A stretch of 5,862 bases of DNA from an uncultured Acidimicrobiales bacterium (GCA_938028175.1 CALJAE010000143.1:1-5862); one strand, 5' to 3'; positions 1-5,757 are shown, counted from the first letter of the stretch. Notes: generated by a model from the sequence alone, not told the origin. Program-made: numbers and translations.

Positions 1-485
1 TGGATTTCGTTCTCACATATAAAGCTGAGTCGGGTTCCGTCTGGAGATAGTTTTTGAGCGGTAGCGTACTTTGGCTTTCCCAGGGAAACTTTGTGTAGCG
101 CTTCTCCTGCCTCACCGTCAAACTTAAGAACGTAGAGCTGACCTGAGATGCCAAATAGTAACTGGTTAGCGTTTACTGAGAACGAAGTGATACCGGTGCT
201 AGTTCTGCGCAGTCTTTCGTTTTCGTCTGCCTCAGCTTTTGACAATTCTGTGTCCATCGTCAAGTCGGAAGAGTCAACGATTAGTCGCTCTTCACCATTT
301 GGGTCGATTGTCCACAGAGACATCTCTGAGTTTGAGGCGGAAGACCTCAGAAAAACCAATCGGTTTATTCCAGGCGATGTCTCAACAAATTTGAACCCAG
401 TAGGCGACCCATTTGAAAATCTATTGGTTTCTGCATACTGATTCAGAATGTCAAATCTTTGGTCCGTCTGAGATTGTGGATTCAT
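1..485 (-). CDS. S9 family peptidase, DPP-IV-like N-terminal part (partial, 3' end outside window)
   Basis: The minus strand is open from an ATG at 485 to the left edge, giving the first 161 residues of a longer protein. It shows the hallmarks of the dipeptidyl-peptidase IV N-terminal beta-propeller: an early FxxVET/NRLVFLRS strand pattern, LWTIDPNGEE (58-67), the ERLRRTSTGITSF stretch (90-102) that matches the family's 'RxRxR...GI..Y' signature, and KLSPDGTRLSFI (145-156), a typical propeller blade. In this family a C-terminal alpha/beta hydrolase domain carrying Ser-Asp-His cleaves dipeptides after proline; that half is not visible here. There is no signal peptide or membrane helix, so a cytoplasmic peptidase is likely. 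An in-frame TAG two codons upstream fixes the start. No Shine-Dalgarno precedes it, so the transcript may be leaderless. The gene is divergent from the ferredoxin. Assignment to S9B is by pattern; another S9 subfamily is possible. Confidence 0.85.
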   Translation of the reverse strand, partial: MNPQSQTDQRFDILNQYAETNRFSNGSPTGFKFVETSPGINRLVFLRSSASNSEMSLWTIDPNGEERLIVDSSDLTMDTELSKAEADENERLRRTSTGITSFSVNANQLLFGISGQLYVLKFDGEAGEALHKVSLGKPKYATAQKLSPDGTRLSFICENEI

Positions 486-501
486 CAGCTATATAGCTTA
501 G

Positions 502-536
502 TTCTAGATAAGCCTCTAATTAGGTGCTATCTAGAA
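502..536. repeat. Inverted repeat, 9-bp perfect arms, operator-like
   Basis: TTCTAGATA at 502-510 is the exact reverse complement of TATCTAGAA at 528-536. The 17-nt spacer contains a smaller palindrome CTAATTAG (516-523). It lies midway between two divergent genes. It could be a binding site for a dimeric regulator or an untranslated-leader hairpin; it has no adjoining T-tract, so it does not look like a terminator. Confidence 0.5.
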
Positions 537-562
537 AGTCATTTGTTAGCTGATTTAGACGC

Positions 563-578
563 TATAGTCGACTATGAT
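563..578 (+). promoter_or_regulatory. Probable -10 region of the ferredoxin promoter
   Basis: Two -10-like hexamers, TATAGT (563-568) and TATGAT (573-578), each match TATAAT at five of six positions and sit 25-40 bp before the ferredoxin ATG. No convincing -35 lies at 16-18 bp from either one, which is common in actinobacterial promoters. The palindrome ATAGTCGACTAT (564-575) overlaps both hexamers, so a protein bound there would block initiation. Confidence 0.4.
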
Positions 579-590
579 TAGCTTTCTGAC

Positions 591-597
591 AAAGGAG
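591..597 (+). promoter_or_regulatory. Shine-Dalgarno of the ferredoxin gene
   Basis: AAAGGAG lies five bases before the ATG at 603. It is a near-consensus site and supports that start codon. Confidence 0.85.
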
Positions 598-602
598 TTG
601 TC

Positions 603-872
603 ATGGTTAAGGTATGGATAGATCAAGATCTTTGTACGGGCGACGGACTGTGTGCTGAGATTGCTCCAGATGTATTTTTTGGACAAGATGACGGTCTCTA
701 CTACGTAAAAGAAGCAGCTGAAAACTTCGGTGAAGAGAAGCTGTTTGACGGTACAAACAACCCAGCAGGTGCTGAAGGTATGGCTCGAATTCCAGATGGT
801 GGAATCGAAGGAGTCGTCGAAGCGGCCGAAGAGTGCCCTGGTGAGTGCATCTTTATTGATGTAGAAGAATAA
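603..872 (+). CDS. Small ferredoxin with a single Fe-S cluster (CxxDxxC...CP type)
   Basis: An 89-residue acidic soluble protein that should carry one [3Fe-4S] or [4Fe-4S] cluster and pass single electrons, in this family often to cytochrome P450s or other oxidoreductases. The cluster motif is Cys11-Thr-Gly-Asp14-Gly-Leu-Cys17, followed by the usual APDVF segment (21-25) and DDGLYYV (29-35), and closing with Cys78-Pro79 and an extra Cys82. Asp14 occupies the variable position between the first two Cys; in Pyrococcus ferredoxin an Asp at this place can ligate a fourth iron, so a [4Fe-4S] or interconvertible cluster is possible. It is longer than the roughly 60-70 residues typical of the actinobacterial type because of about 25-30 residues inserted at 37-67, rich in Gly and Asn. 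A strong Shine-Dalgarno supports the start. No terminator is visible after the stop, so read-through into the next gene is possible. The partner reductase or P450 is not in the window. Confidence 0.9.
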   Translation: MVKVWIDQDLCTGDGLCAEIAPDVFFGQDDGLYYVKEAAENFGEEKLFDGTNNPAGAEGMARIPDGGIEGVVEAAEECPGECIFIDVEE

Positions 873-922
873 AAATAGTTCTTTTGACTTAATTTTCCTA
901 GTTGCAGGCCGAATCGTAATGC

Positions 923-2122
923 GTGCACCTAAGAAATATTGGAAAAGTCTTCTTGGCTATAGGTTTTTGTGTCTTCGCAGCGTTTTTTGGACGCTTCGTC
1001 GTCAATGCCTACATCACTGAGCCTGCAGCTGTACAGATCCGATTGACGGGTGTAGATCTAAGAACTGAAATCGAAGACTCAAGCGAAGAGTCTCCGTTTA
1101 GCTTGAATTCTCCAGATGACCTTCGGCGCTTTCCAACAGATCTCGGCTTTATCGCCAATCCGTTTGTTTCGGCTGAGCCAGAAGAGATCGAACCTCTAGG
1201 GCAAACGCCTGAGCCTGAGTTGACTCCTGAGGAGGAGTTGATTCTTGGTGGTGAGGCAACCATTGAGGGGCGAGTCGTAGGTCCCGATGGTCCTGTTGAA
1301 GGTGCAGTTGTTCGCTTAGAACGAGAAACAGATTCTGGAATCGGAACCCTAGACATTGTCACCGACGAAGAAGGTATCTATGAAGTTAAAGGACTTCTCG
1401 GTGGGAGATATAGAGCAAGAGCATTTGTTCCTGCTGAATTTGCATCGGCGAATATCGAAACGTTCTTCCTAGAGGACATCTCTGCTGAATCTCTAACCAT
1501 TGACTTCTTAGAGATTGCTAAACCTAAGCCTCTAGAACTCAACCTGAGAGTTAGGGAACATAGTGAAAATATTGTTGCAGAGTTCATCACCGGCGGAAAC
1601 ATCTTTAGAGGTTCTACTGGACAATTTGGTGTCAGTGTTTCACAACAGGTTGTTGATGAAGATGGTGTGATTGTTCTTGCTCCTCAGTCTGGATTTAACG
1701 TCACCCTCAGTGGGGTCCCTGACTATGCAAATCTAACTAATGTTTCTCAGACAAATGCCCGTGGCCTCGCTGTGTTTACAGCACGATGTGATGCCGTAAC
1801 AAGAGGCGGCCACACAGGAACAATCAGAGTTGCAAAACAGGTTAGGGAGCTAATCCCAGCTGATCCTGTGCCAGCTACGGCAACAACTACGACTTCACAG
1901 TCTGCTACCAGATCTTCGCCAGATACAACTGCCACGAGCGCTCAGCCGACCACAACAAGGCCAAGATTTAGAACAGTAACTCTCACCGACACGGTGCGGG
2001 TCAACTTCCCTCGGTGTGTAACACCTCCACCACCGCCGGAACCAGAACCATCGACCGAAGAAGAAACTCCCACAAACCAGAATGCAGCGACCGCAAACAT
2101 TGGAGCGAACAATGCAGGGTAG
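923..2122 (+). CDS. Membrane-anchored protein with carboxypeptidase-regulatory-like beta domain
   Basis: A 399-residue protein of unknown function. A short N-terminus leads into one hydrophobic helix (about 8-30), with the rest probably outside the membrane. An acidic, Pro/Glu-rich linker (about 45-108) is followed by a carboxypeptidase-regulatory-like (Ig-like) domain at 111-183: EATIEGRVVGPDGPVEGAVVRL, a TDEEGIYEV turn, then LLGGRYRARAFVP. A second beta-rich region (about 200-365) contains only Cys289 and Cys365 as extracytoplasmic cysteines. It is split by a Thr/Ser/Pro-rich insert (about 312-347). The C-terminus (366-399) is Pro/Glu- and Asn/Ala-rich. GTG is chosen as start because an in-frame TAA lies at 917-919 and this frame carries the membrane helix; the Shine-Dalgarno is poor. 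It overlaps the PBP gene by 11 bp. An accessory, substrate-binding or wall-contacting partner of the PBP is inference. Confidence 0.85.
   Translation: MHLRNIGKVFLAIGFCVFAAFFGRFVVNAYITEPAAVQIRLTGVDLRTEIEDSSEESPFSLNSPDDLRRFPTDLGFIANPFVSAEPEEIEPLGQTPEPELTPEEELILGGEATIEGRVVGPDGPVEGAVVRLERETDSGIGTLDIVTDEEGIYEVKGLLGGRYRARAFVPAEFASANIETFFLEDISAESLTIDFLEIAKPKPLELNLRVREHSENIVAEFITGGNIFRGSTGQFGVSVSQQVVDEDGVIVLAPQSGFNVTLSGVPDYANLTNVSQTNARGLAVFTARCDAVTRGGHTGTIRVAKQVRELIPADPVPATATTTTSQSATRSSPDTTATSAQPTTTRPRFRTVTLTDTVRVNFPRCVTPPPPPEPEPSTEEETPTNQNAATANIGANNAG
2102..2105 (+). promoter_or_regulatory. Shine-Dalgarno that decides the PBP start
   Basis: GGAG, six bases before the ATG at 2112, lies inside the last codons of the upstream gene. 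An in-frame ATG at 2082 has no such site, so 2112 is the likelier start. Initiation inside the upstream gene implies translational coupling. Confidence 0.7.
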
Positions 2123-4352
2123 CTCACAGAACAAGCGATCTAACTGGTCAGCAATAGTTAAGTTTGGTCTTAAAGGTTTAGTTGCATTCGTACTAGCCTT
2201 CGGCCTCAGTATTCCAGTAGGTGGAGGAGTAGCGGTTGCTACATTCCTAGGTTTGCCACTTCCTGGTAGTGAGCTGCCAGAAGAACCTCGTGTGTTTATT
2301 TCTGAACCGTCGACGGTGTTGGATGCGAATGGCAATGAGATTGCTCTGTTTAGAGATTTCGATGAGACAGTCGAGATCAAACCGGAAGATATTCCACAGC
2401 ACCTGAAAGATGCCTTTGTATCTATCGAAGATCGAAGGTTCTGGGAGCACTCTGGTGTTGACCTCGAGGGTATTGCTAGAGCTGCTCGAGAGAACGTTAG
2501 TGCCGGCTATGTTAAAGAGGGTGGTTCGACAATCACTCAGCAGTACATCAAGAATGCATATCTCAACAACGAACGTAGCTTTGAGCGAAAAATCGACGAA
2601 GCTCTTCTAGCAGTTGAGCTTGAGAAGGAGCTTTCCAAAGAAGAGATCCTATTCAACTATATGAATATCTCGTTCTTTGGATCTGGAGCATATGGTGTAG
2701 GTGCTGCGTCAGAGATTTACTTTGGCAAGCACGTATCTGAGATTAATGTTTCTGAGGCCGCTACTTTGGCTGGGCTAGTTAAAGCCCCAACAGCCTTTTC
2801 TCCACATTCAAATCCAGAGGATGCCGATGAGCGTCGCCGCCTTGTTATTAACGCAATGTTAGAAGAGGGCTATATTACTGAAGCCGAAGCCGCTGATGCA
2901 ACTGCGGCCGAACTAAAGCGTTTCTCCGATGGCGACTTCAGCTTGCCAGCAACCTTTGTATTCAGTCGTCCATCAAAGGGCTCTAGCGAGTTCCCATTCT
3001 TTTCTGACTGGATTGAACAAACCCTCGTTGAAGATCTCGGCCCAGATGCTGTTTACCGAGGTGGGCTAACTATCAGGACCACGCTTGATCCAGAACTGCA
3101 AGAAGCTGCACGTCAAGCAGCGGATGAACGCCTAGAAAATACAGAACACCCAGTTGATCTTTCAATCGTCTCAATCGAACCAGATACTGGTTTTGTTAGA
3201 GCGATCTTGGGTGGTCGAGATTATGAGGTTTCGCAGGTAAACCTAGGTTTGGGTGGAAGTAGTGGTTTTCAGCCAGGTTCGACATTCAAGCCTCTTGTTC
3301 TAGCTACTGCATTTGAACAGGGTATTGGTCCCGAAGTTGTTTACGATGCACCAGGGTCTTGGCCGGTTCCAGGCTGTATTGGTGACGAATGTTCGATCGG
3401 AAACTTTGGTGGTAACGGTTTCGGCGAGATTACCCTTCGTGAAGCTATGCACTCTTCGGTTAATACCGTGTTTGCTCAGCTGGTGGTCGATGTAACTATC
3501 GGTGAGACTGTTGATCTGTCACAGAAGCTTGGTTTGTCAAGAGTGTCTGACGACGTTGCCTACGGTCCAAGTTTCGCACTTGGGGCAGCTGAGGCTTCTC
3601 CTTTAGAAATGGCGGCAGCCTATGGCACCTTTGCTAACTCTGGGGTCTACCAAGAACCAACCGCTATCTTGACCGTCACCGACCGAGACGAGAATGTCAT
3701 TGTTGATAATCGACTTCGTCAAGGAACCAGGGTCATTTCAGCAGCAACAGCTGACAACATTACCGATGTTCTAGCTGGTGTTATTGATGGTGGAACAGGT
3801 GCACGTGCCAATATTGGCCGTCCAGCAGCTGGTAAAACAGGTACGGCCCAGGCTTTCCGAGCGGCATGGTTTGTGGGTTATACACCTCAGCTAGCTACTG
3901 CTGTTTGGATGGGGCACTCAGATGGTCTACGTTCCTTAGAAAACATCAACGGTGTTTCAAACGTTACAGGTGGATCACACCCGGCAACAGCTTGGAGAGA
4001 GTTCAATCTGGCAGCCCACGAAGACCTAGAAGTAATTGAGTTCCCTGAGCCTGCAGAAATTATCTCGCTGGACTTCGTTGAGCCTGAGTTTGACGAAGAT
4101 GGAGAACCAATCGAGCTTCCCACTCAACGAGTAACAAAGCGTGTGGTTCGTGAGTTTACAGAAATTGGCGCACAACAAGCTAAGTCATCGTTAGCAAGAA
4201 ACTGTGGTGACCGTGACTGTGTCGAGCGTGAAGTAGCTCTCCCAAGTCTTCCAGCATCCGTGCCTCCAACAACTGTCCAGCCGGCAGCAGGGCAGAACGA
4301 TGCCGCTAATAACCAAAGATCTTCAATAAATCAGGAGAGAGACAATGGGTAG
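2112..4352 (+). CDS. Class A penicillin-binding protein (GT51 transglycosylase plus transpeptidase)
   Basis: A complete bifunctional peptidoglycan synthase of 746 residues, using the ATG at 2112. A basic cytoplasmic tail precedes one membrane helix (about 22-48). The GT51 domain (about 60-275) polymerises lipid II; it has SIEDRRFWEHSGVD with catalytic Glu106, GGSTITQQ (137-144), the RKIDEA segment with probable second Glu163, and a typical LSKEEILFNYMN. The transpeptidase domain (about 350-630) forms peptide cross-links and binds beta-lactams; all three motifs are intact: STFK with nucleophile Ser390, SVN (449-451) and KTGT (575-578). Cys422/Cys427, and Cys698/Cys703 in the tail, could form disulfides outside the cell. 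A Pro/Gln/Asn-rich tail of about 100 residues follows, as in actinobacterial PonA-like proteins. An ORF start at 2082 would add ten residues. The gene overlaps both neighbours, so it should be made together with two membrane-anchored partners. All key residues are present and activity is expected. Confidence 0.97.
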   Translation: MQGSSQNKRSNWSAIVKFGLKGLVAFVLAFGLSIPVGGGVAVATFLGLPLPGSELPEEPRVFISEPSTVLDANGNEIALFRDFDETVEIKPEDIPQHLKDAFVSIEDRRFWEHSGVDLEGIARAARENVSAGYVKEGGSTITQQYIKNAYLNNERSFERKIDEALLAVELEKELSKEEILFNYMNISFFGSGAYGVGAASEIYFGKHVSEINVSEAATLAGLVKAPTAFSPHSNPEDADERRRLVINAMLEEGYITEAEAADATAAELKRFSDGDFSLPATFVFSRPSKGSSEFPFFSDWIEQTLVEDLGPDAVYRGGLTIRTTLDPELQEAARQAADERLENTEHPVDLSIVSIEPDTGFVRAILGGRDYEVSQVNLGLGGSSGFQPGSTFKPLVLATAFEQGIGPEVVYDAPGSWPVPGCIGDECSIGNFGGNGFGEITLREAMHSSVNTVFAQLVVDVTIGETVDLSQKLGLSRVSDDVAYGPSFALGAAEASPLEMAAAYGTFANSGVYQEPTAILTVTDRDENVIVDNRLRQGTRVISAATADNITDVLAGVIDGGTGARANIGRPAAGKTGTAQAFRAAWFVGYTPQLATAVWMGHSDGLRSLENINGVSNVTGGSHPATAWREFNLAAHEDLEVIEFPEPAEIISLDFVEPEFDEDGEPIELPTQRVTKRVVREFTEIGAQQAKSSLARNCGDRDCVEREVALPSLPASVPPTTVQPAAGQNDAANNQRSSINQERDNG
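4333..4339 (+). promoter_or_regulatory. Shine-Dalgarno of the pseudoprotease gene
   Basis: AGGAGAG lies within the last codons of the PBP gene, with GGAG ending seven bases before the ATG at 4345. The ATG overlaps the PBP stop as ATGGGTAG, an 8-bp overlap that favours coupled translation. Confidence 0.8.
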
Positions 4353-5559
4353 TAACTCATCAATCAAGACAAAAGAAATCCGAGAGATCGATCTGGATAC
4401 TAACCAGCTTGACTTGCGCCAGAAAAGGGAGTCGATCCCTTCTAAGTTGCGTCGACGAAAAGATGACTGGCCAGTTCAGAGTGAGCGCAAGACTTTGCGT
4501 ACACGTCTTAAGGATCGTCGCACTCGGAAGAAGGCTAAACGCCGACGCTTCCTTCGTTATCGTATAGTACCGAAGTCGATACTGGCAACAGCTTCGTTCT
4601 TGCTGGCTATCGCAATAGGTATTGCATTTGCTGGTGCCTCGTTCTACGCGTTCTATAACAGTCGGCTCTCTGAGAACGAGCAGGCCGTCGGTCGATTTGT
4701 AGATGGTTTCGACCAGCAGTTTAACAATGCAGCTGGGGCACTAGATGAGTTACGCGAATCTTCGGTTGATCAAATTCGAAACGAACTAGTTCCACTTGAT
4801 AACTTTGTTGCCAATGCCAATGGTGTGGTTGATTTACCAGCGGTTGTCGGTGACTCCGTGTGGCTCCTTGAAACTAGAAACTCTGATGGTGAAGTGCTGA
4901 TTGGTTCAGCGTTCGCTGTTGCCGGTCACCAAGGTGGAACAGCGTTTTTGACTAGCTTCTCTGTGGTTAGAGATAACGCTCGACTTCCTGCCCCTGGTAT
5001 CGAATTGGTTAATGAATCAGAAACGATTGAGGCTGAGCTTTGGTCTTGGGATGAAGCAAGTGACCTTGCTCTAGTCGTTGTAGATGAGGCAGTTGAGCCC
5101 CTCGACTTTGCTACTAATTCAGTACAGGTGGACAATCTCGGTCAGACCGTGTTTGCCATTTCTGGAGTTGGAGGCAACGGTGCTACTGCGGTTCCTGGTG
5201 TGATGGTTGATAGCTCAAGAAGTGGGATTCAGCACACAGCTCCAGTGGGTACATTGTTCGAAGGTGGGCCTTTGGTTGACGGCGCTGGTCGCGTTCTTGG
5301 CCTTTCCTCCACAGGCTTTAGACCTTACGGCATTGACCCTGGTCAAGTCGGACAATCTGTTGACGTGCAAATCATTTGTGCTCAAATCCTACGTTGTTCT
5401 GAAACCGACGGTATCTTGGCTGCCGAAGTTGGTGGCGTTGCTCAAGAACGTCTAGTCCAAGAAGACGTTGCCGATGACGTAGATGCCGACGGCACTATCG
5501 ACAGCGAAGATACAGAGATCGATTCTGAAGTTGAGACTTCAGATAACGAGGACAGCTAA
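4345..5559 (+). CDS. Membrane-anchored HtrA/trypsin-fold protein, probably a catalytically dead pseudoprotease
   Basis: A 404-residue protein with a very basic cytoplasmic region (about 1-76, many Arg/Lys between 35 and 73), one membrane helix (about 78-104), a helical linker (about 108-150) and an extracytoplasmic trypsin-like domain (about 165-350). Fold landmarks of the S1C/HtrA group are clear: GSAFAV (187-192), LTSFSVV (202-208), SDLALVVVD (239-247) and LFEGGPLVDGAGRVLGL (304-320). Compared with canonical LTNAHVV and GNSGGPL, the catalytic His is Ser206 and the nucleophile Ser is Glu306; only Asp240 remains, so peptidase activity is not expected. No PDZ domain is seen. The acidic C-terminus carries an EF-hand-like loop at 378-389. 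Cys345 and Cys351 may pair. The nearest known analogue is MarP, an active membrane protease of mycobacteria that controls a wall hydrolase. Given its coupling to the PBP gene, a scaffold or regulator of peptidoglycan synthesis is inferred. Confidence 0.85.
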   Translation: MGSNSSIKTKEIREIDLDTNQLDLRQKRESIPSKLRRRKDDWPVQSERKTLRTRLKDRRTRKKAKRRRFLRYRIVPKSILATASFLLAIAIGIAFAGASFYAFYNSRLSENEQAVGRFVDGFDQQFNNAAGALDELRESSVDQIRNELVPLDNFVANANGVVDLPAVVGDSVWLLETRNSDGEVLIGSAFAVAGHQGGTAFLTSFSVVRDNARLPAPGIELVNESETIEAELWSWDEASDLALVVVDEAVEPLDFATNSVQVDNLGQTVFAISGVGGNGATAVPGVMVDSSRSGIQHTAPVGTLFEGGPLVDGAGRVLGLSSTGFRPYGIDPGQVGQSVDVQIICAQILRCSETDGILAAEVGGVAQERLVQEDVADDVDADGTIDSEDTEIDSEVETSDNEDS

Positions 5560-5568
5560 ACCTGTCGT

Positions 5569-5757
5569 CTAGTTCGCGAAGTCTTCCTCAGGATCAACCA
5601 TATGTGCACCCATATGATCCTGAGGGGCTTCGTCTCCCGGGGGAAGACTTTTAGCGTTGAACTTGCGCTGTGGAAAGTTGATACGATCAACAAACACAAT
5701 AAGTGAAACAATACCTACGGCAACGGCTGCGAAGATGATGAGTAGTAAGAGTTGCAT
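5569..5757 (-). CDS. Small single-pass membrane protein of unknown function
   Basis: A 62-residue protein with one strongly hydrophobic N-terminal helix (about 2-23), then a basic stretch (Arg25, Arg31, Lys32, Lys36) and an acidic tail. The positive charges after the helix suggest a cytoplasmic C-terminus. I recognise no family. The tail holds a doubled His-Met (His48-Met49 and His52-Met53), which could be a weak metal site or simply a consequence of the repeated CATATG in the DNA. GGGAG seven bases before the ATG is a good ribosome binding site and is the main reason to call this gene real. It converges on the pseudoprotease gene with only nine bases between the two stops. The final codons form a nested inverted repeat. 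A true small membrane protein is likelier than chance, but there is no homology evidence. Confidence 0.65.
   Translation of the reverse strand: MQLLLLIIFAAVAVGIVSLIVFVDRINFPQRKFNAKSLPPGDEAPQDHMGAHMVDPEEDFAN
5579..5652 (+). terminator. Nested hairpin, candidate terminator of the envelope operon
   Basis: CCTCAGGATCA (5586-5596) pairs exactly with TGATCCTGAGG (5615-5625). An outer repeat AAGTCTTCC (5579-5587) pairs with GGAAGACTT (5642-5650), and TTTT (5649-5652) overlaps its end. The two stems share two bases, so at most seven outer pairs coexist with the inner eleven. It lies 20 bp after the plus-strand stop, the usual place for an intrinsic terminator, but inside the 3' coding part of the convergent small gene. 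The short T-tract makes efficiency uncertain. Confidence 0.55.

Larger units (their letters stand above)
486..602. promoter_or_regulatory. Divergent intergenic region with three palindromes
   Basis: This 117-bp gap separates the divergent peptidase and ferredoxin genes and should hold both promoters. Three separate symmetric elements are visible: a perfect 12-mer AGCTATATAGCT (487-498) directly before the peptidase start, a 9-bp inverted repeat TTCTAGATA/TATCTAGAA (502-510 and 528-536) with a 17-nt spacer, and a perfect 12-mer ATAGTCGACTAT (564-575) over the likely ferredoxin promoter. The spacing and position are operator-like, but no known regulator consensus was recognised. Confidence 0.5.

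Noticed and set aside
148..441. Open reading frame of 97 codons on the plus strand
   Set aside because: It lies opposite the peptidase gene, whose minus-strand frame is open to the edge and shows DPP-IV motifs. The plus product is Ser-rich with no recognisable domain and lacks a ribosome binding site.
884..922. TTGACT (884-889) as a -35 box of a separate promoter for the envelope operon
   Set aside because: The hexamer fits well, but no -10-like sequence lies 16-19 bp downstream, so a promoter here is not supported.
919..1005. ATG at 919 as the start of the gene after the ferredoxin
   Set aside because: It is in a different frame from the long coding region and soon reaches a stop. The 923 GTG frame contains the membrane helix and the beta domains.
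2082..2111. Upstream ATG at 2082 for the PBP
   Set aside because: It is in frame but has no Shine-Dalgarno and would lengthen the overlap to 41 bp. The ATG at 2112 has GGAG at ideal spacing.
1009..2380. Minus-strand open frames across 1009-1362, 1378-1602, 1747-1935 and 1895-2380
   Set aside because: These are Ser/Arg/Pro-rich shadows of well-supported plus-strand genes, with no domain or start signal of their own.
3887..5135. Minus-strand open frames at 3887-4123 and 4926-5135, and a plus-strand frame at 5207-5455
   Set aside because: They overlap convincing coding sequence of the PBP and the pseudoprotease and have no independent support.
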